Notes: a model not told the origin generated them from the letters alone. DNA of 64,000 bases from PALSA-505 sp036501145 (GCA_036501145.1 DASYAV010000024.1:62001-126000); one strand, 5' to 3'; positions 15,715 through 24,367 are shown, counted from the stretch's first letter. Translations and numbers: made by a program.

Positions 15715-15895
15715 CCGAGGCGGCGGCAACTCCGATCCCCTGGCCGTGCTCGTCACCATCGCCAACGCCGCCACCAGCCACACCGCCGGTACTGACCGCG
15801 CCTTCGCCGTCGCCGGGCTGCTGATGGCCGCCGGAGCCGTCATCGGCGCTATCCTGCTCCGCCAGCCACCGGGCAGGCAGCAGCCGCACAGCTAG
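15711..15895 (+). pseudogene. MFS transporter relic: start joined to last helix
   Basis: The ATG overlaps the cupin stop and opens MTEAAATPIPW. A second frame then reads LVTIANAATSHTAGTDRAFA followed by VAGLLMAAGAVIGAILLRQP and a stop, which is the last membrane helix and tail of a drug-efflux-type MFS protein. Over 1 kb of coding sequence is missing between them. The cupin and TetR genes beside it are intact. Confidence 0.55.
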
Positions 15896-15932
15896 GCGGC
15901 GGGATTCACCCGGCGTGCGGCGCAGAACTGGG

Positions 15933-15938
15933 TATGTT
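15933..15938 (+). promoter_or_regulatory. Leaderless -10 hexamer of the small Cys/His protein gene
   Basis: TATGTT lies six bases before the GTG at 15945; no Shine-Dalgarno sequence is present. Confidence 0.4.
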
Positions 15939-15944
15939 CAAGAC

Positions 15945-16145
15945 GTGCGACGCCGGGCCCGTGCACGAGCCGGGGCTGGGCAGATGCTGCTGGGTGCCTT
16001 CCTCGCCCTGCTGCGGCCCTCCCGTCTTTCGCTGTGCCGCTGTGGCCATTCCAGGAACGCGCACCAGCACTACCGGCGCGGGCTGGACTGCGCGCTGTGT
16101 GCGTGCGCGAAGTACCGCTGGGCCCCCGCGTTACCAGAGCCGTAG
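15945..16145 (+). CDS. Small Cys/His-rich protein, putative metal binding
   Basis: A basic 66-residue protein. The N-terminus is Arg-rich, then a short hydrophobic stretch (MLLGAFLALL) leads to a compact C-x-C-G-H-x4-H-x9-C-x2-C-x-C motif (SLCRCGHSRNAHQHY and LDCALCACAKY). The four or five Cys and two His in about 30 residues would suit one zinc site. Similar small CxCGH...DCxxCxC proteins are scattered in actinobacteria without known function. The GTG start is chosen from the TANNNT hexamer six bases upstream; an internal ATG at 15984 would give 53 residues. It converges on ppk2. Confidence 0.6.
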   Translation: MRRRARARAGAGQMLLGAFLALLRPSRLSLCRCGHSRNAHQHYRRGLDCALCACAKYRWAPALPEP

Positions 16146-16158
16146 CAGAACTCATCCG

Positions 16159-17106
16159 TTACAGCTCAGGGAACGAGAGGCCGGCGTTGTGCTCGGACAG
16201 CACCGACGGCGGCCCGATGAGGGCCGAATCCGGTTCCCCGATGACGTCCTCGTCCTTGCCCTCGTAGTCGAACTTCCTGAGCACGTGCTTGATCGCCTCG
16301 AGCCTGGCCCGCTTCTTGTCGTTGCTCTTGACCACCGTCCAGGGCGCGTGCTCGCTGTCGGTGTAGTGGAACATCGCCTCCTTGGCGTCGGTGTAGGCGT
16401 CCCACTTGTCCAGCGACTCGATGTCCATCGGGCTGAGCTTCCACTGCCGGACCGGGTCGACCCGCCGGATGATGAACCGGGTGCGCTGCTCCGACGGGGT
16501 GACCGAGAACCAGAACTTCGTCAGGTGCAGCCCGGAGCGGACCAGCATCCGCTCGAACTCCGGGGCCTCCCGCATGAACTCCCAGTACTCGGTGTCCGTG
16601 CAGAAGCCCATGACCCGCTCCACGCCGGCCCGGTTGTACCAGGAGCGGTCGAACATGACGATCTCGCCCGCCGCGGGCAGGTGCGGCACGTAACGCTGGA
16701 AGTACCACTGCGTCTGCTGCCGCTCGCTCGGCTTGGTCAGCGCGACCACCGTGGCGCCGCGCGGGTTCAGGTGCTCGGTGAACCGCTTGATCGTGCCGCC
16801 CTTGCCGGCCGCGTCGCGGCCCTCGAACACGATCACGATGTGCTCGCCGACGGACTTGACCCAGTTCTGCAGCTTGACCAGCTCGACCTGCAGCGGGCGC
16901 TTGAAGTACTCGTACTCGTCGCGGGTCATCTTCTCGGCGTACGGGTAGTCCTCGCGCCAGGTGTCGATCACCCGGCCGTCCGGCCAGCGCAGCACCGGGT
17001 CGTCGTGCTCGTCGTCGTCGTCCACCCGCAGCCCCGCGATCAGGCTCGGATCTGATGCCCAGTCCTCCGGCAGCGCATTGAACTCCGAAGCGGATTGAGT
17101 CGTCAC
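16159..17106 (-). CDS. ppk2: Polyphosphate kinase 2
   Basis: About 315 residues, the usual size of a one-domain PPK2. The Walker A is FEGRDAAGKGGTIKR near residue 95, the lid and Walker B region is MFDRSWYNRAGVERVMGF, and the conserved SNDKKRARL follows near residue 265. PPK2 transfers phosphate between polyphosphate and nucleoside mono- or diphosphates in the cytoplasm; which one it prefers cannot be read here. The N-terminal acidic stretch DDDDEHDD is typical. The GTG at 17106 is chosen over an in-frame GTG at 17124. A polyphosphate-linked CYTH-CHAD gene lies elsewhere in the window at 47003. Confidence 0.9.
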   Translation of the reverse strand: MTTQSASEFNALPEDWASDPSLIAGLRVDDDDEHDDPVLRWPDGRVIDTWREDYPYAEKMTRDEYEYFKRPLQVELVKLQNWVKSVGEHIVIVFEGRDAAGKGGTIKRFTEHLNPRGATVVALTKPSERQQTQWYFQRYVPHLPAAGEIVMFDRSWYNRAGVERVMGFCTDTEYWEFMREAPEFERMLVRSGLHLTKFWFSVTPSEQRTRFIIRRVDPVRQWKLSPMDIESLDKWDAYTDAKEAMFHYTDSEHAPWTVVKSNDKKRARLEAIKHVLRKFDYEGKDEDVIGEPDSALIGPPSVLSEHNAGLSFPEL

Positions 17107-17169
17107 GTCACTAGCACACCACACGGACTCAGCGGCTGGCCCGGCAAGGTCTGGATGACGCTATTGTTC

Positions 17170-17628
17170 TCAGTCCAGAAACCGCTCAGCTACGGCCTCG
17201 CCCTGGTTGTGCTCGCCCGTGGGGCGGAAGCCCAGGCGCCGGTAGAACTCTTCTGGGCCGTGCGGGCCTTCGTGGTAGGTCACCGTCAGCCGGCGGTGCC
17301 CACGTCGCAGGGCTTCCTGGATGACTTCCTCGACGGCGAACCGCCCGCAGCCCTTGCCCTGGTGCTCGGCGCCCACGTTCAGCCGCCACAGATAGGCGTG
17401 AAAGAGCGGGTTCTCGTGGTCGGGGGCGAACGCGGCCATCACGAACGCGGTCAGCTGGCCGCCGGCGTAGATCAGCCGGGGCCAGGCGATGTCGGGCACG
17501 GTGTAGGCGTCGGCCAGGGACCAGGCCACCGGGGCGACGAGGTCCTCCTGGTCGGCGCGCAGCTGCAGCTTGCAAGCAGCCCTGACGTTGTCCTGGGTGA
17601 CCAGCTCCAGCCGCAGGTTCGTCGCCAC
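17170..17628 (-). CDS. GNAT family N-acetyltransferase (spermidine/spermine type)
   Basis: A 152-residue acetyltransferase. The acetyl-CoA loop is HQGKGCGRFAV near residue 92, followed by the GNAT helix and the C-terminal EEFYRRLGFRPTGE. The N-terminus resembles the BltD/SpeG-like group, which acetylates polyamines, but the substrate is an inference. The start is GTG with TAAGGT six bases upstream, a leaderless arrangement. Confidence 0.82.
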   Translation of the reverse strand: MATNLRLELVTQDNVRAACKLQLRADQEDLVAPVAWSLADAYTVPDIAWPRLIYAGGQLTAFVMAAFAPDHENPLFHAYLWRLNVGAEHQGKGCGRFAVEEVIQEALRRGHRRLTVTYHEGPHGPEEFYRRLGFRPTGEHNQGEAVAERFLD

Positions 17629-17634
17629 AATCCC

Positions 17635-17640
17635 ACCTTA
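17635..17640 (-). promoter_or_regulatory. Leaderless -10 hexamer of the GNAT gene
   Basis: TAAGGT on the minus strand lies six bases before the GTG at 17628. Confidence 0.4.
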
Positions 17641-17789
17641 TCGGGGCGAAACTATCGCCTCCCGAGTATCTGCCCGCCGCGCCGGTAAACCTTCTCCAGT
17701 TGCCCCGCGTCCTACGGGACGGCCCCCGCCGCCAAGATCCAGCACCGTCCATTCCGGGCGCGTGTCATCCCCACCGTGAAGGGAACACG

Positions 17790-18773
17790 ATGAAGTTTGC
17801 CCTGTCCAAGGCCACGGCCGCGGGTGCCGCCGCAGTGGCAGCCCTGGCCCTGACCGCCGCTCCCGCGGCGCAGGCCTCAGCCATCTACGTCAAGAGCGGC
17901 GACTACCAGTTCGCGAGCAACTACACCGACGGCTCGTCATCGCCGTTCCTGGTGTCCAACTCGCCGTTCAGCTACTCCGACGCCAGCCAGAAGATCGCCA
18001 GCAACGGCGTGGATCTGTCGGTGGGCGGCAGCCCGAACTACGCCAGTTCGGCGGTGATCGTAGACCTGGGCAAGCTGGACACGCTCTTCAGCAACGGCCA
18101 GTTCGTGCCGCCGGCGATCACCGGCAGCAGCAATCTGGCTTACAACCTGTACTTCGACGTGAACGGGGACGGCACCTACTTCGGCTGGGGCAGCCACGAC
18201 CCGTACGTCTTCACGTCTGAGAACGGTGACGCAGCCGCCAGCATGGAGAACGGCAGCGACGGCCAGGCCGACTTCACGACGTTCTCCGGGGAGGCCGGGG
18301 CGGGCAACTCCGCACTGGACAGCACGCCGTACCCGGACGGCCTGTCCGGTGTCATGACCATGACGGATGTGCAGAAGGCGTTCGAGGCCCGCACGGACGA
18401 TGGCACCACGGATCCGGAGGTGTGGGCGTGGATCGGCATCCAGACCTCCCCGGACGCCTCCGGCTACGTGACCTCCATTGACGGGACACCACTCGTCAGC
18501 CAGGTCCCGGCGGTCAACCCGGTGTCCGGGCTGAAGGCCACGGCCAAGTACACGAACGCGACGGCCACGTGGAAGGCCAGCAAGGGTGCCACGTCGTACA
18601 AGGTGACCGTCACCACGCACAAGGGCACCGTGACCGTCAAGACAGCCACGGTGACAGGCACGAGCTACACGGCCGGGCACCTGAAGGAGAAGACCTCCTA
18701 CGCGGTGCACGTGCTGGCGCAGCCCGCAGCGTCAGGAGCGAAGCCCGCCACGGTGTACGTGACGACGAAGTAG
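17790..18773 (+). CDS. Secreted protein with C-terminal fibronectin type III domain
   Basis: A 327-residue protein with a clean signal peptide (MKFALSKATAAG, Ala-rich core, cleavage near AQASA). The middle 200 residues are beta-rich and polar, with Asp/Asn stretches such as FDVNGDGTYFGWG that may bind calcium, and no domain I recognise. From about residue 240 a fibronectin type III-like repeat runs through SGLKATAKYTNATATWK, ATSYKVTV and KTSYAVHVLA. It is probably an extracellular or wall-associated binding protein. A GAAGGGAAC leader precedes the ATG, and a strong hairpin follows the stop. Confidence 0.75.
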   Translation: MKFALSKATAAGAAAVAALALTAAPAAQASAIYVKSGDYQFASNYTDGSSSPFLVSNSPFSYSDASQKIASNGVDLSVGGSPNYASSAVIVDLGKLDTLFSNGQFVPPAITGSSNLAYNLYFDVNGDGTYFGWGSHDPYVFTSENGDAAASMENGSDGQADFTTFSGEAGAGNSALDSTPYPDGLSGVMTMTDVQKAFEARTDDGTTDPEVWAWIGIQTSPDASGYVTSIDGTPLVSQVPAVNPVSGLKATAKYTNATATWKASKGATSYKVTVTTHKGTVTVKTATVTGTSYTAGHLKEKTSYAVHVLAQPAASGAKPATVYVTTK

Positions 18774-18793
18774 CCTCCCGGCAGCACGGCGAA

Positions 18794-18834
18794 GGCCGGC
18801 CCGGCCAGTCCCACACCGGACGGCCGGGCCGGCC
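18794..18834 (+). terminator. Hairpin terminator after the secreted FnIII protein
   Basis: GGCCGGCCCGGCC (18794-18806) pairs perfectly with GGCCGGGCCGGCC (18822-18834) around a 15-base loop. There is no long T run, as is common in high-GC actinobacteria. Confidence 0.55.
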
Positions 18835-18948
18835 CGCGTCCTTCGCGCCCAGCCACGTCTCCAGCACATCGATGTGACGTTCCGTGCCGGGGGTAGCCGG
18901 CTGCCGATACGATCCTGGCGCACTGTGAGAACCAGTAGGGGGCCGAAC

Positions 18949-19707
18949 ATGGCTTGGCACGGACCGCCGGGCCGTCAGGTCTATTACGAGGACAACGGCC
19001 GTGGCGACGCGGTCGTGCTGATGCCGGGCTGGGGCGGCAGCATCGCCGACCTGGGCCGGCTCCGGCGCGACCTGGCAGACGGGTTCCGCGTCGTCGCCGT
19101 CGACCTGCCCGGCTCCGGCAGGTCGCAGCCCCAGCCGCGGCATTACACGCCCGGCTACTACCACGAGGATGCCGCCGTCCTGCTGGACCTGCTGGACACC
19201 CTTGGCATCGGTGCCGCGCACCTGGCCGGGTTCAGCGACGGCGGAGAAGAGGCGCTGCTCATGGCCGCGCTGCGGCCCGGCTGCGCGCTGTCGGTCTTCA
19301 CCTGGGGGGCGATCGGGCAGATCGTGGCCTCACCCGCGGATCTTGACGAGCTCGCCGCGGCGATCACCAGTCCCACCGACGCGCTGGCACCGCTGGCTGG
19401 CTACCTGACGGCCGCGTACGGGACGGCCAACGCCACGGTCATGACGCAGACGTGGTCGTCGGCGATGCGCGGCATCCTCGACGCTGGCGGCGACATCAGC
19501 CGGTCCCTGGCGGCGCGGATCCGATGCCCGGCGCTGCTGGTGGCGGGCACCTACGACAAGTTCTGCCCGCCCGGGAAGACCAGGCAACTGGCGGAAGCCA
19601 TCCCGCGCGGCCAGTTCGCCGAGGCGCACGGCGCCGGTCACGACATCCACATCTCACATGGCGACTGGCTCTCCGCCACGGCGCTGCGCTGGCTGGCTGA
19701 GCACTAG
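18949..19707 (+). CDS. Alpha/beta hydrolase
   Basis: A 252-residue alpha/beta-hydrolase-fold protein. The oxyanion region is VVLMPGWGGSIADL, the nucleophile elbow is AGFSDGGEEAL (Ser near residue 95), the acid is probably Asp in VAGTYDKFCPPG, and the His lies in HGAGHDIHI near residue 232. There is no signal peptide. The fold covers esterases, lactonases and haloperoxidase-like enzymes, so the substrate is open. The ATG follows a GGGGGCC purine stretch. It is transcribed with neither neighbour in an obvious operon. Confidence 0.85.
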   Translation: MAWHGPPGRQVYYEDNGRGDAVVLMPGWGGSIADLGRLRRDLADGFRVVAVDLPGSGRSQPQPRHYTPGYYHEDAAVLLDLLDTLGIGAAHLAGFSDGGEEALLMAALRPGCALSVFTWGAIGQIVASPADLDELAAAITSPTDALAPLAGYLTAAYGTANATVMTQTWSSAMRGILDAGGDISRSLAARIRCPALLVAGTYDKFCPPGKTRQLAEAIPRGQFAEAHGAGHDIHISHGDWLSATALRWLAEH

Positions 19708-19714
19708 GCCGCGC

Positions 19715-19753
19715 ACTATGCACATGTTCAACATATGCGGGCCATCGCATAGT
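19715..19753. promoter_or_regulatory. Nested inverted repeats between the hydrolase and phosphodiesterase genes
   Basis: ACTATGC (19715-19721) pairs with GCATAGT (19747-19753). Inside lies a perfect 11-base palindrome ATGTTCAACAT (19724-19734). It may be an operator, or a weak terminator of the hydrolase gene. Confidence 0.35.
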
Positions 19754-19815
19754 TAGCGGCCGTTTGTGCACGGCCCATACGTTCCTGGGGTCGATTCCGG
19801 CTATGGGAGCGAACA

Positions 19816-20705
19816 TTGAACTCGGGAACGAAGTCCGCGATTGCGGGAGTCGCTGCGCTGGCGGCCGCGACGCTATTGGCGACGCCTTCCTCCAGCGCCG
19901 TCGCTGCCGGCCACGCTCAGATCCAGCACGTGCTGCTGATCTCGGTCGACGGGATGCACCAGTCCGACCTGGAGTGGTACGCCGCCCAGCATCCCGGCTC
20001 CGAGCTTGCCCGGCTGGCCACCGGCGGCGCTGAATACACCGGCGCCCAGACCCCCGACCCGTCGGACTCCGATCCGGGCGGCACGGCGCTGATGACCGGC
20101 GGCGACCCGAAGGTCACCGGCATCTACTACGACGACGAATACAGCCACGGCGTCTTCCCGCCGGGGACGACGAAGTGCTCCGGGCCGGTCCCGGGCGGCG
20201 ACGTGATCTACGACTCGCCGGACGACAAGCTTCCCGCCGTGCCGGACCTGCTGCATAACGGGAGCGGCAACACCTTCCCCTCCTTCGACGAGGGCGGCTC
20301 GATCATTGCCGGCGTCAACGCCGCCTGGGCCAAACAGCATCCGAAGAACCCGGCGCTGGTCGTCCAGGAGGCCGACGACGGGCTGCTGTGGTGGCTGTCG
20401 GACCGCTCGCAGGCGGCGACTGACTTCGTGAAGAACTATCTGTGGACGCACACCGCCCCAGCGGTCAACTACGCCGGGCAGACGATCACCGTCCAGCACT
20501 CCGGCCTGCGGGAGATCTTCGCCGGCCACCAGTCCGCGCACTTCTTCGGCGTGCCGTTCTCCGACCCGCACCACCCGGACGTGTTCGGGATCTCGCAGGT
20601 CGGCACGATCTACACGACCGGCTCGAAGATCGCCGAACACGGCGGCGACAACCCGGGCGACCGGGACGTTCCGCTCGTCGTCTACGCGCCGGGCACGGTC
20701 CGCTC
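19816..20705 (+). pseudogene. Alkaline phosphatase superfamily protein, 3' end lost
   Basis: A signal peptide (SAIAGVAALAAATLLATPSS) is followed by HVLLISVDGMHQSDLEWY, the metal-binding start of nucleotide pyrophosphatase/phosphodiesterase-type enzymes, then TALMTGGDPKVTGIYYDD with the probable Thr nucleophile, and late metal ligands in AEHGGDN. The family normally continues after VPLVVYAPG with about 45 residues (an Ile-Ala-Pro-Thr-Ile type stretch). Here the frame runs into the antisense of the amidase 3' end and stops at 20829. The start is TTG with GGGAGC upstream. The core may still fold, so a truncated active product is not excluded. Confidence 0.65.
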
Positions 20706-22145
20706 CGCGGCCGCGGCGGTGGCCAGCAGCGCGAAGTCGCCGCCGCACCGCCCGGCCAGCTGCAGGCCCACGGGCAGCCCGGCGACGGGCACAGGCAGCG
20801 AGACCGCGGGGTGGCCGGACAGGTTGTAAGGGCCGGTGAAGCGGCCCTCGCCGGAGTCTTCGCCGACGCCGAACGGCGGGTCCTGCTCGGGGGCCTGGAA
20901 GCCCACCGTGGGGCCCGCAAGCGCGTCGAAGCCGGCCAGGCTCGCGTCGATCGCGGCGGCCAGTTCGTCACGCCGTGCCAGCGCCTGGGCGTAGGCAGCG
21001 TCGCCGATCGTGGCGCCGTACGCGAGCAGCGCCCTGGTCCCTTCGGCGTACCGGGCGGTGTCGCGGCCCTGGTGGGCGAGCACGGCCTCCCTGGCCACGA
21101 TCATTCCGAGGACGTCCTCCCAGGCCCGCAGGTCATCGAGCCACCGCGCGTCCACCTCGCGCAGCGTCCAGCCGGCCGCGGTGAGGGTGCTGAGCGCCGC
21201 GTCCAGCGCGGCCCGCACCGCGGGCGTCACCGACGGGTCGGCGAGCTGGGACGTCAGCACGCCGAGAGTGAAGGCGGCCGGGGCCTGGTGTCCCGGCGCC
21301 GTTCCCTTTCCTGCTGGCCCTTTCTGTTCCGCTCCGGCCGGCCCGAGCGCACCCGGCTCAGCCAGTACCGTCAGCAGGTCCGTGGTGCCTTCCACGGTGG
21401 CGGTCAGCGTGCCGACGTGGTCGCACGAGGGCGACAGCGGGAACACTCCCGTCTCAGGGATGGCCCCGTAGCTTGGCTTGAGGCCGACCACGCCGCAGTA
21501 GGCGGCCGGGATGCGGATGGAGCCGCCGGTGTCGGTGCCGAGGGCGAGGTCGCAGACACCCGCGGCGACCAGCGCGGCGGAACCGCCTGATGACCCGCCC
21601 GACGTGCGCGTGACGTCATGCGGGTTGCGGGTGTCGCCGATCTGCGGGTGCGCGAAGCCCGCCGCGTACTCCAGGCACTGGGTGGTGGCGAACACCTCGG
21701 CCCCGGTGGCCCGAAGCCGCGCCACGGCCGGCGCGTCCGCGGCGGCGGGCGCGGGGTCGCTGGCCGGGCTGCCGCAGCGGGTCGGCAGCCCTGCGACCGC
21801 GATGATGTCCTTGATTCCCACTGGCCGCCCGGCAAGCGGTCCGTCCGCCGCCCGTGCGGGCAGCGGGGCCGCCGCGGCCACGGCGTTCACCGGCCTGCCG
21901 AGCCGCTCGAGCCGCTCGTAGGCGGCCAGCAGGTCCAGGTTCGCCCGGGTCCGGGGCCGCAGGCCCTGCCCCGTCGCCGCGGTCAGTTCGGCGGTGCGGC
22001 GGCGCAGCGGGCCGCCCGGCTCACCCTCGCGGGCCAGTGCGTCCCGCAAGGCGGCGCAACCGGGATCATCGGCCGCCTCGGCCAGGGTCAGCCCGCCGAT
22101 ATCGGCCAGGACCGGCACCCACGGGGTGCCTTGCTCATCGTCCAT
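20682..22145 (-). CDS. Amidase signature family protein
   Basis: A 487-residue amidase. The Ser-cisSer-Lys triad is complete: Lys in VGIKDIIAVAG, the cis-Ser in TSGGSSGGSAAL, and the nucleophile Ser in GTDTGGSIRIPAAYCG. The C-terminal part holds FTGPYNLSGHPAVSLPV, as usual. It hydrolyses amides or transfers ammonia; no GatB/C partner is nearby, so a free-standing catabolic amidase is likely. Its last codons abut the broken end of the convergent phosphatase gene, so a few C-terminal residues may be lost. TAGCGT eight bases upstream of the ATG marks a leaderless start. Confidence 0.87.
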   Translation of the reverse strand: MDDEQGTPWVPVLADIGGLTLAEAADDPGCAALRDALAREGEPGGPLRRRTAELTAATGQGLRPRTRANLDLLAAYERLERLGRPVNAVAAAAPLPARAADGPLAGRPVGIKDIIAVAGLPTRCGSPASDPAPAAADAPAVARLRATGAEVFATTQCLEYAAGFAHPQIGDTRNPHDVTRTSGGSSGGSAALVAAGVCDLALGTDTGGSIRIPAAYCGVVGLKPSYGAIPETGVFPLSPSCDHVGTLTATVEGTTDLLTVLAEPGALGPAGAEQKGPAGKGTAPGHQAPAAFTLGVLTSQLADPSVTPAVRAALDAALSTLTAAGWTLREVDARWLDDLRAWEDVLGMIVAREAVLAHQGRDTARYAEGTRALLAYGATIGDAAYAQALARRDELAAAIDASLAGFDALAGPTVGFQAPEQDPPFGVGEDSGEGRFTGPYNLSGHPAVSLPVPVAGLPVGLQLAGRCGGDFALLATAAAAERTVPGA

Positions 22146-22153
22146 GACGCGGA

Positions 22154-22159
22154 ACGCTA
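22154..22159 (-). promoter_or_regulatory. Leaderless -10 hexamer of the amidase gene
   Basis: TAGCGT on the minus strand lies eight bases before the ATG at 22145. Confidence 0.4.
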
Positions 22160-22240
22160 CTGCACCAGGCGAACAGAGCGTTACAAGGCAGGGCTTCAGA
22201 TGACATCGCGGTCACATCACCGGGTGATGGCGCTCGCCGA

Positions 22241-22969
22241 CTAGGAGCTGAAGAGCTTCCAGTGCCCCTCGGAGACGACTTCGACGTTGCCGTCGGTCAC
22301 CTTGATAGCGGTCTGGTCGTCGATCGCGTACGTCGGCGCCGGTATCCTCGCGGCCCATTGTTCTGCGATGGCCATGTCTTGGTGATCGGCGTTGTCCACG
22401 TGCGGAATGATCGCAAAATCAACCAGTCCGACCCCCTGGGCCTTGACCAGGATCATGCGGAGTTCGCCATCAGGTGTATCGAACACGATGTCTTCCGTCG
22501 AGAGCGCTTCACCGCTGCCGCGTCGCGGTTCCCGGTAAGTCTCGGCGAAGGTGGACGTTGCCGCGATGCTCCCGGCGCTCACCCCCAGGTAGACCATCTC
22601 GCTACGCAGCGACGGCAAGAGGTCGGCAAGCCCGGACCGCCGCATCCAGTAGGCCAGGAACACCGGATCGCCGCCCCAGACGAGCAGGGCGTCGGTCTCC
22701 CGGACCGCCGGGACCCAGCATTCTTCGTCGATGCTGGGCAGCACGGAGAGCTCCAGCACTCCCAAAGACTTCCAGCCCAATCCGGCGAAAGGACTCTTGC
22801 TCCTTCCCCAGATGGCCTCCCATGCGTGGCCGGCACCCCCGGGGAAGGGGTATATCGCCGTCGGGATGACGAGGGCGCTGGACTCCTCGATCGGCTTGCC
22901 GAGCAGGCCGGTGAGCGCTTCGTGGATGGTCGTGTTCGCAATGCCAGACGAGGTAAGGAGAAGTTTCAC
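22241..22969 (-). CDS. Peptidase S51 family protein (dipeptidase E-like)
   Basis: A 242-residue protein of the PepE/cyanophycinase-like class I glutamine-amidotransferase fold. The nucleophile elbow is YLGVSAGSIAAT near residue 133, and VWGGDPVFLAYWM precedes it as in aspartyl dipeptidases. The likely catalytic His lies in FAIIPHVDNADHQD. Codon use is less GC-rich than in neighbouring genes. Its ATG overlaps the stop of the SRPBCC gene by four bases, so the two are coupled. The substrate is unknown. Confidence 0.82.
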   Translation of the reverse strand: MKLLLTSSGIANTTIHEALTGLLGKPIEESSALVIPTAIYPFPGGAGHAWEAIWGRSKSPFAGLGWKSLGVLELSVLPSIDEECWVPAVRETDALLVWGGDPVFLAYWMRRSGLADLLPSLRSEMVYLGVSAGSIAATSTFAETYREPRRGSGEALSTEDIVFDTPDGELRMILVKAQGVGLVDFAIIPHVDNADHQDMAIAEQWAARIPAPTYAIDDQTAIKVTDGNVEVVSEGHWKLFSS

Positions 22970-23460
22970 TCCGCCCCCTCTTTGTCGAGCAGCGACATAA
23001 GGTAGTCCTCCAGCTTGTCGAAGCTGGATTCTTGGCCGTCATTCTTGGTCATGTGATCGCGGCCGGCTTTGTCACGGAACGCCATCGTCAACGTCAGCGT
23101 GGTTACTCCGTCAGTCTCCTTCAGCTCATCCGTCTCGTCGGCCCACGCGTCGGGCCAGCCTTCGAACAGCCACGTCTGGACGATCCGGGTCGGCGGCTCG
23201 ACCTCCAGGTAGGTCCCACGGAACGAGCACTCTTTCCCGTCCGGCGTGACGAAGACCATGTGATAGTCCCCGCCGGCGCGCAGGTCCATCGAGCACACCG
23301 TCATCTTGTCTTCGAAGGGAGCGAACCAGTGGCGCACATGCTCGGGCTTCGTCAGCACGTCGAAGACGATCTCGATCGGCGCGTCGAACTCGCGGGTGGT
23401 GACGATCACGAGCTCGCTCGGGTATTCGACGACCGCGGACCCATGCCGGTTAGGTGTCAC
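22966..23460 (-). CDS. SRPBCC / AHSA1 domain protein
   Basis: A 164-residue START-like protein. The AHSA1 pattern is clear: TREFDAPIEIVFDVLTKPEHVRHWF at residues 22-46, CSMDLRAGGDYHMVF, and ETDGVTTLTLTMAFRDKAGRD near the end, followed by the C-terminal helix that closes the ligand pocket. The GTG start has GGAGACC nearby. It is coupled to the S51 peptidase gene. AHSA1-type proteins bind hydrophobic ligands or act as stress factors; no specific role can be assigned. Confidence 0.85.
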   Translation of the reverse strand: MTPNRHGSAVVEYPSELVIVTTREFDAPIEIVFDVLTKPEHVRHWFAPFEDKMTVCSMDLRAGGDYHMVFVTPDGKECSFRGTYLEVEPPTRIVQTWLFEGWPDAWADETDELKETDGVTTLTLTMAFRDKAGRDHMTKNDGQESSFDKLEDYLMSLLDKEGAE

Positions 23461-23582
23461 TGAAGGTCTCCGATCCAGCCGCAGGCTGCGACATCGACGT
23501 CGTGGAAGCGCGGGCTACCCGTCCAATGTATTCCACTATCGGCATATGTCAAGCGGTCGCCCGGCACCTGGATCTTGCCTGT

Positions 23583-24305
23583 TCATTCCGTCACCGTCGG
23601 GCCACCCTCCGGGGAGGCAGACGATGGTGCTGCGACGACGATCTCGGTGCTCGGGTCGTGGGGGATCTCTGGGGTGCCGCAGACGATGATGTCGGCGCGT
23701 TCCCAGGTCCGCTGGGCGGCGTTGAAAGGTATCTCCTCGGCCATCCACCCCGCTTCGTCGAATGGCTCCCCATGCGGGTCTTTGTTGGCCAGGTCGGCTG
23801 CGGGCGGGTTTGCCGCCCGGGCGGCGGCACGCCGTCCGGCCTCCCTCTCGTCGGCTTGCACCCAGATCAGGGTGTCGATCAGGTGCGCTACTTCCCGCCG
23901 CCCGGCACCATCCCCTTCGATGATCAGCAGCGGGCAGCCGTCCGGAACCTCGATAGATCCGTCCCGGCCGTGGTCGTCCCATCGTGGCGGCCGGTAGCTG
24001 ACCGCCTGGCCCTGGTGCACGGGCACCAGGATCCCGTCAATCAGCAGGTCGGCCCAGCCGAAGCGAGAGTGCGCAAAGGCGATGTCGTCCGTGTGGATGA
24101 CCACTGATCCGGGGACCATGTCGCAGATCCGGGTTGCCACTGTGGTCTTGCCGTTGTTGCTGCGCCCGTCGACGGCCAGCACCGCCGGGCGGCCAGGACC
24201 GCTCCCGTCCGGTCTCCGCCTGGTCACCGCGGTGACGACGGTACTCAGCAATTCCACGTGCCACGGCCCGGCCTCGGGCTCAACCGCGGCTAGCTGCAAG
24301 GCCAT
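23583..24305 (-). CDS. P-loop kinase related to uridine kinases
   Basis: A 240-residue NTPase. The Walker A is AVDGRSNNGKTTVATR near residue 46, HTDDIAFAHSRFGW follows with the conserved Asp pair of the substrate site, and LLIIEGDGAGRREV is the Walker B region. The C-terminal half has the lid arginines (DEREAGRRAAARA). Such proteins phosphorylate nucleosides or related small molecules in the cytoplasm. The spacing from the SRPBCC gene (122 bases) suggests a separate unit. Confidence 0.75.
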   Translation of the reverse strand: MALQLAAVEPEAGPWHVELLSTVVTAVTRRRPDGSGPGRPAVLAVDGRSNNGKTTVATRICDMVPGSVVIHTDDIAFAHSRFGWADLLIDGILVPVHQGQAVSYRPPRWDDHGRDGSIEVPDGCPLLIIEGDGAGRREVAHLIDTLIWVQADEREAGRRAAARAANPPAADLANKDPHGEPFDEAGWMAEEIPFNAAQRTWERADIIVCGTPEIPHDPSTEIVVAAPSSASPEGGPTVTE

Positions 24306-24367
24306 GTCGCTATCATGCCGCTAGCTTGGATCTGCCGCTGCACGCCAGGCACTGATGGCTGTCGGCC

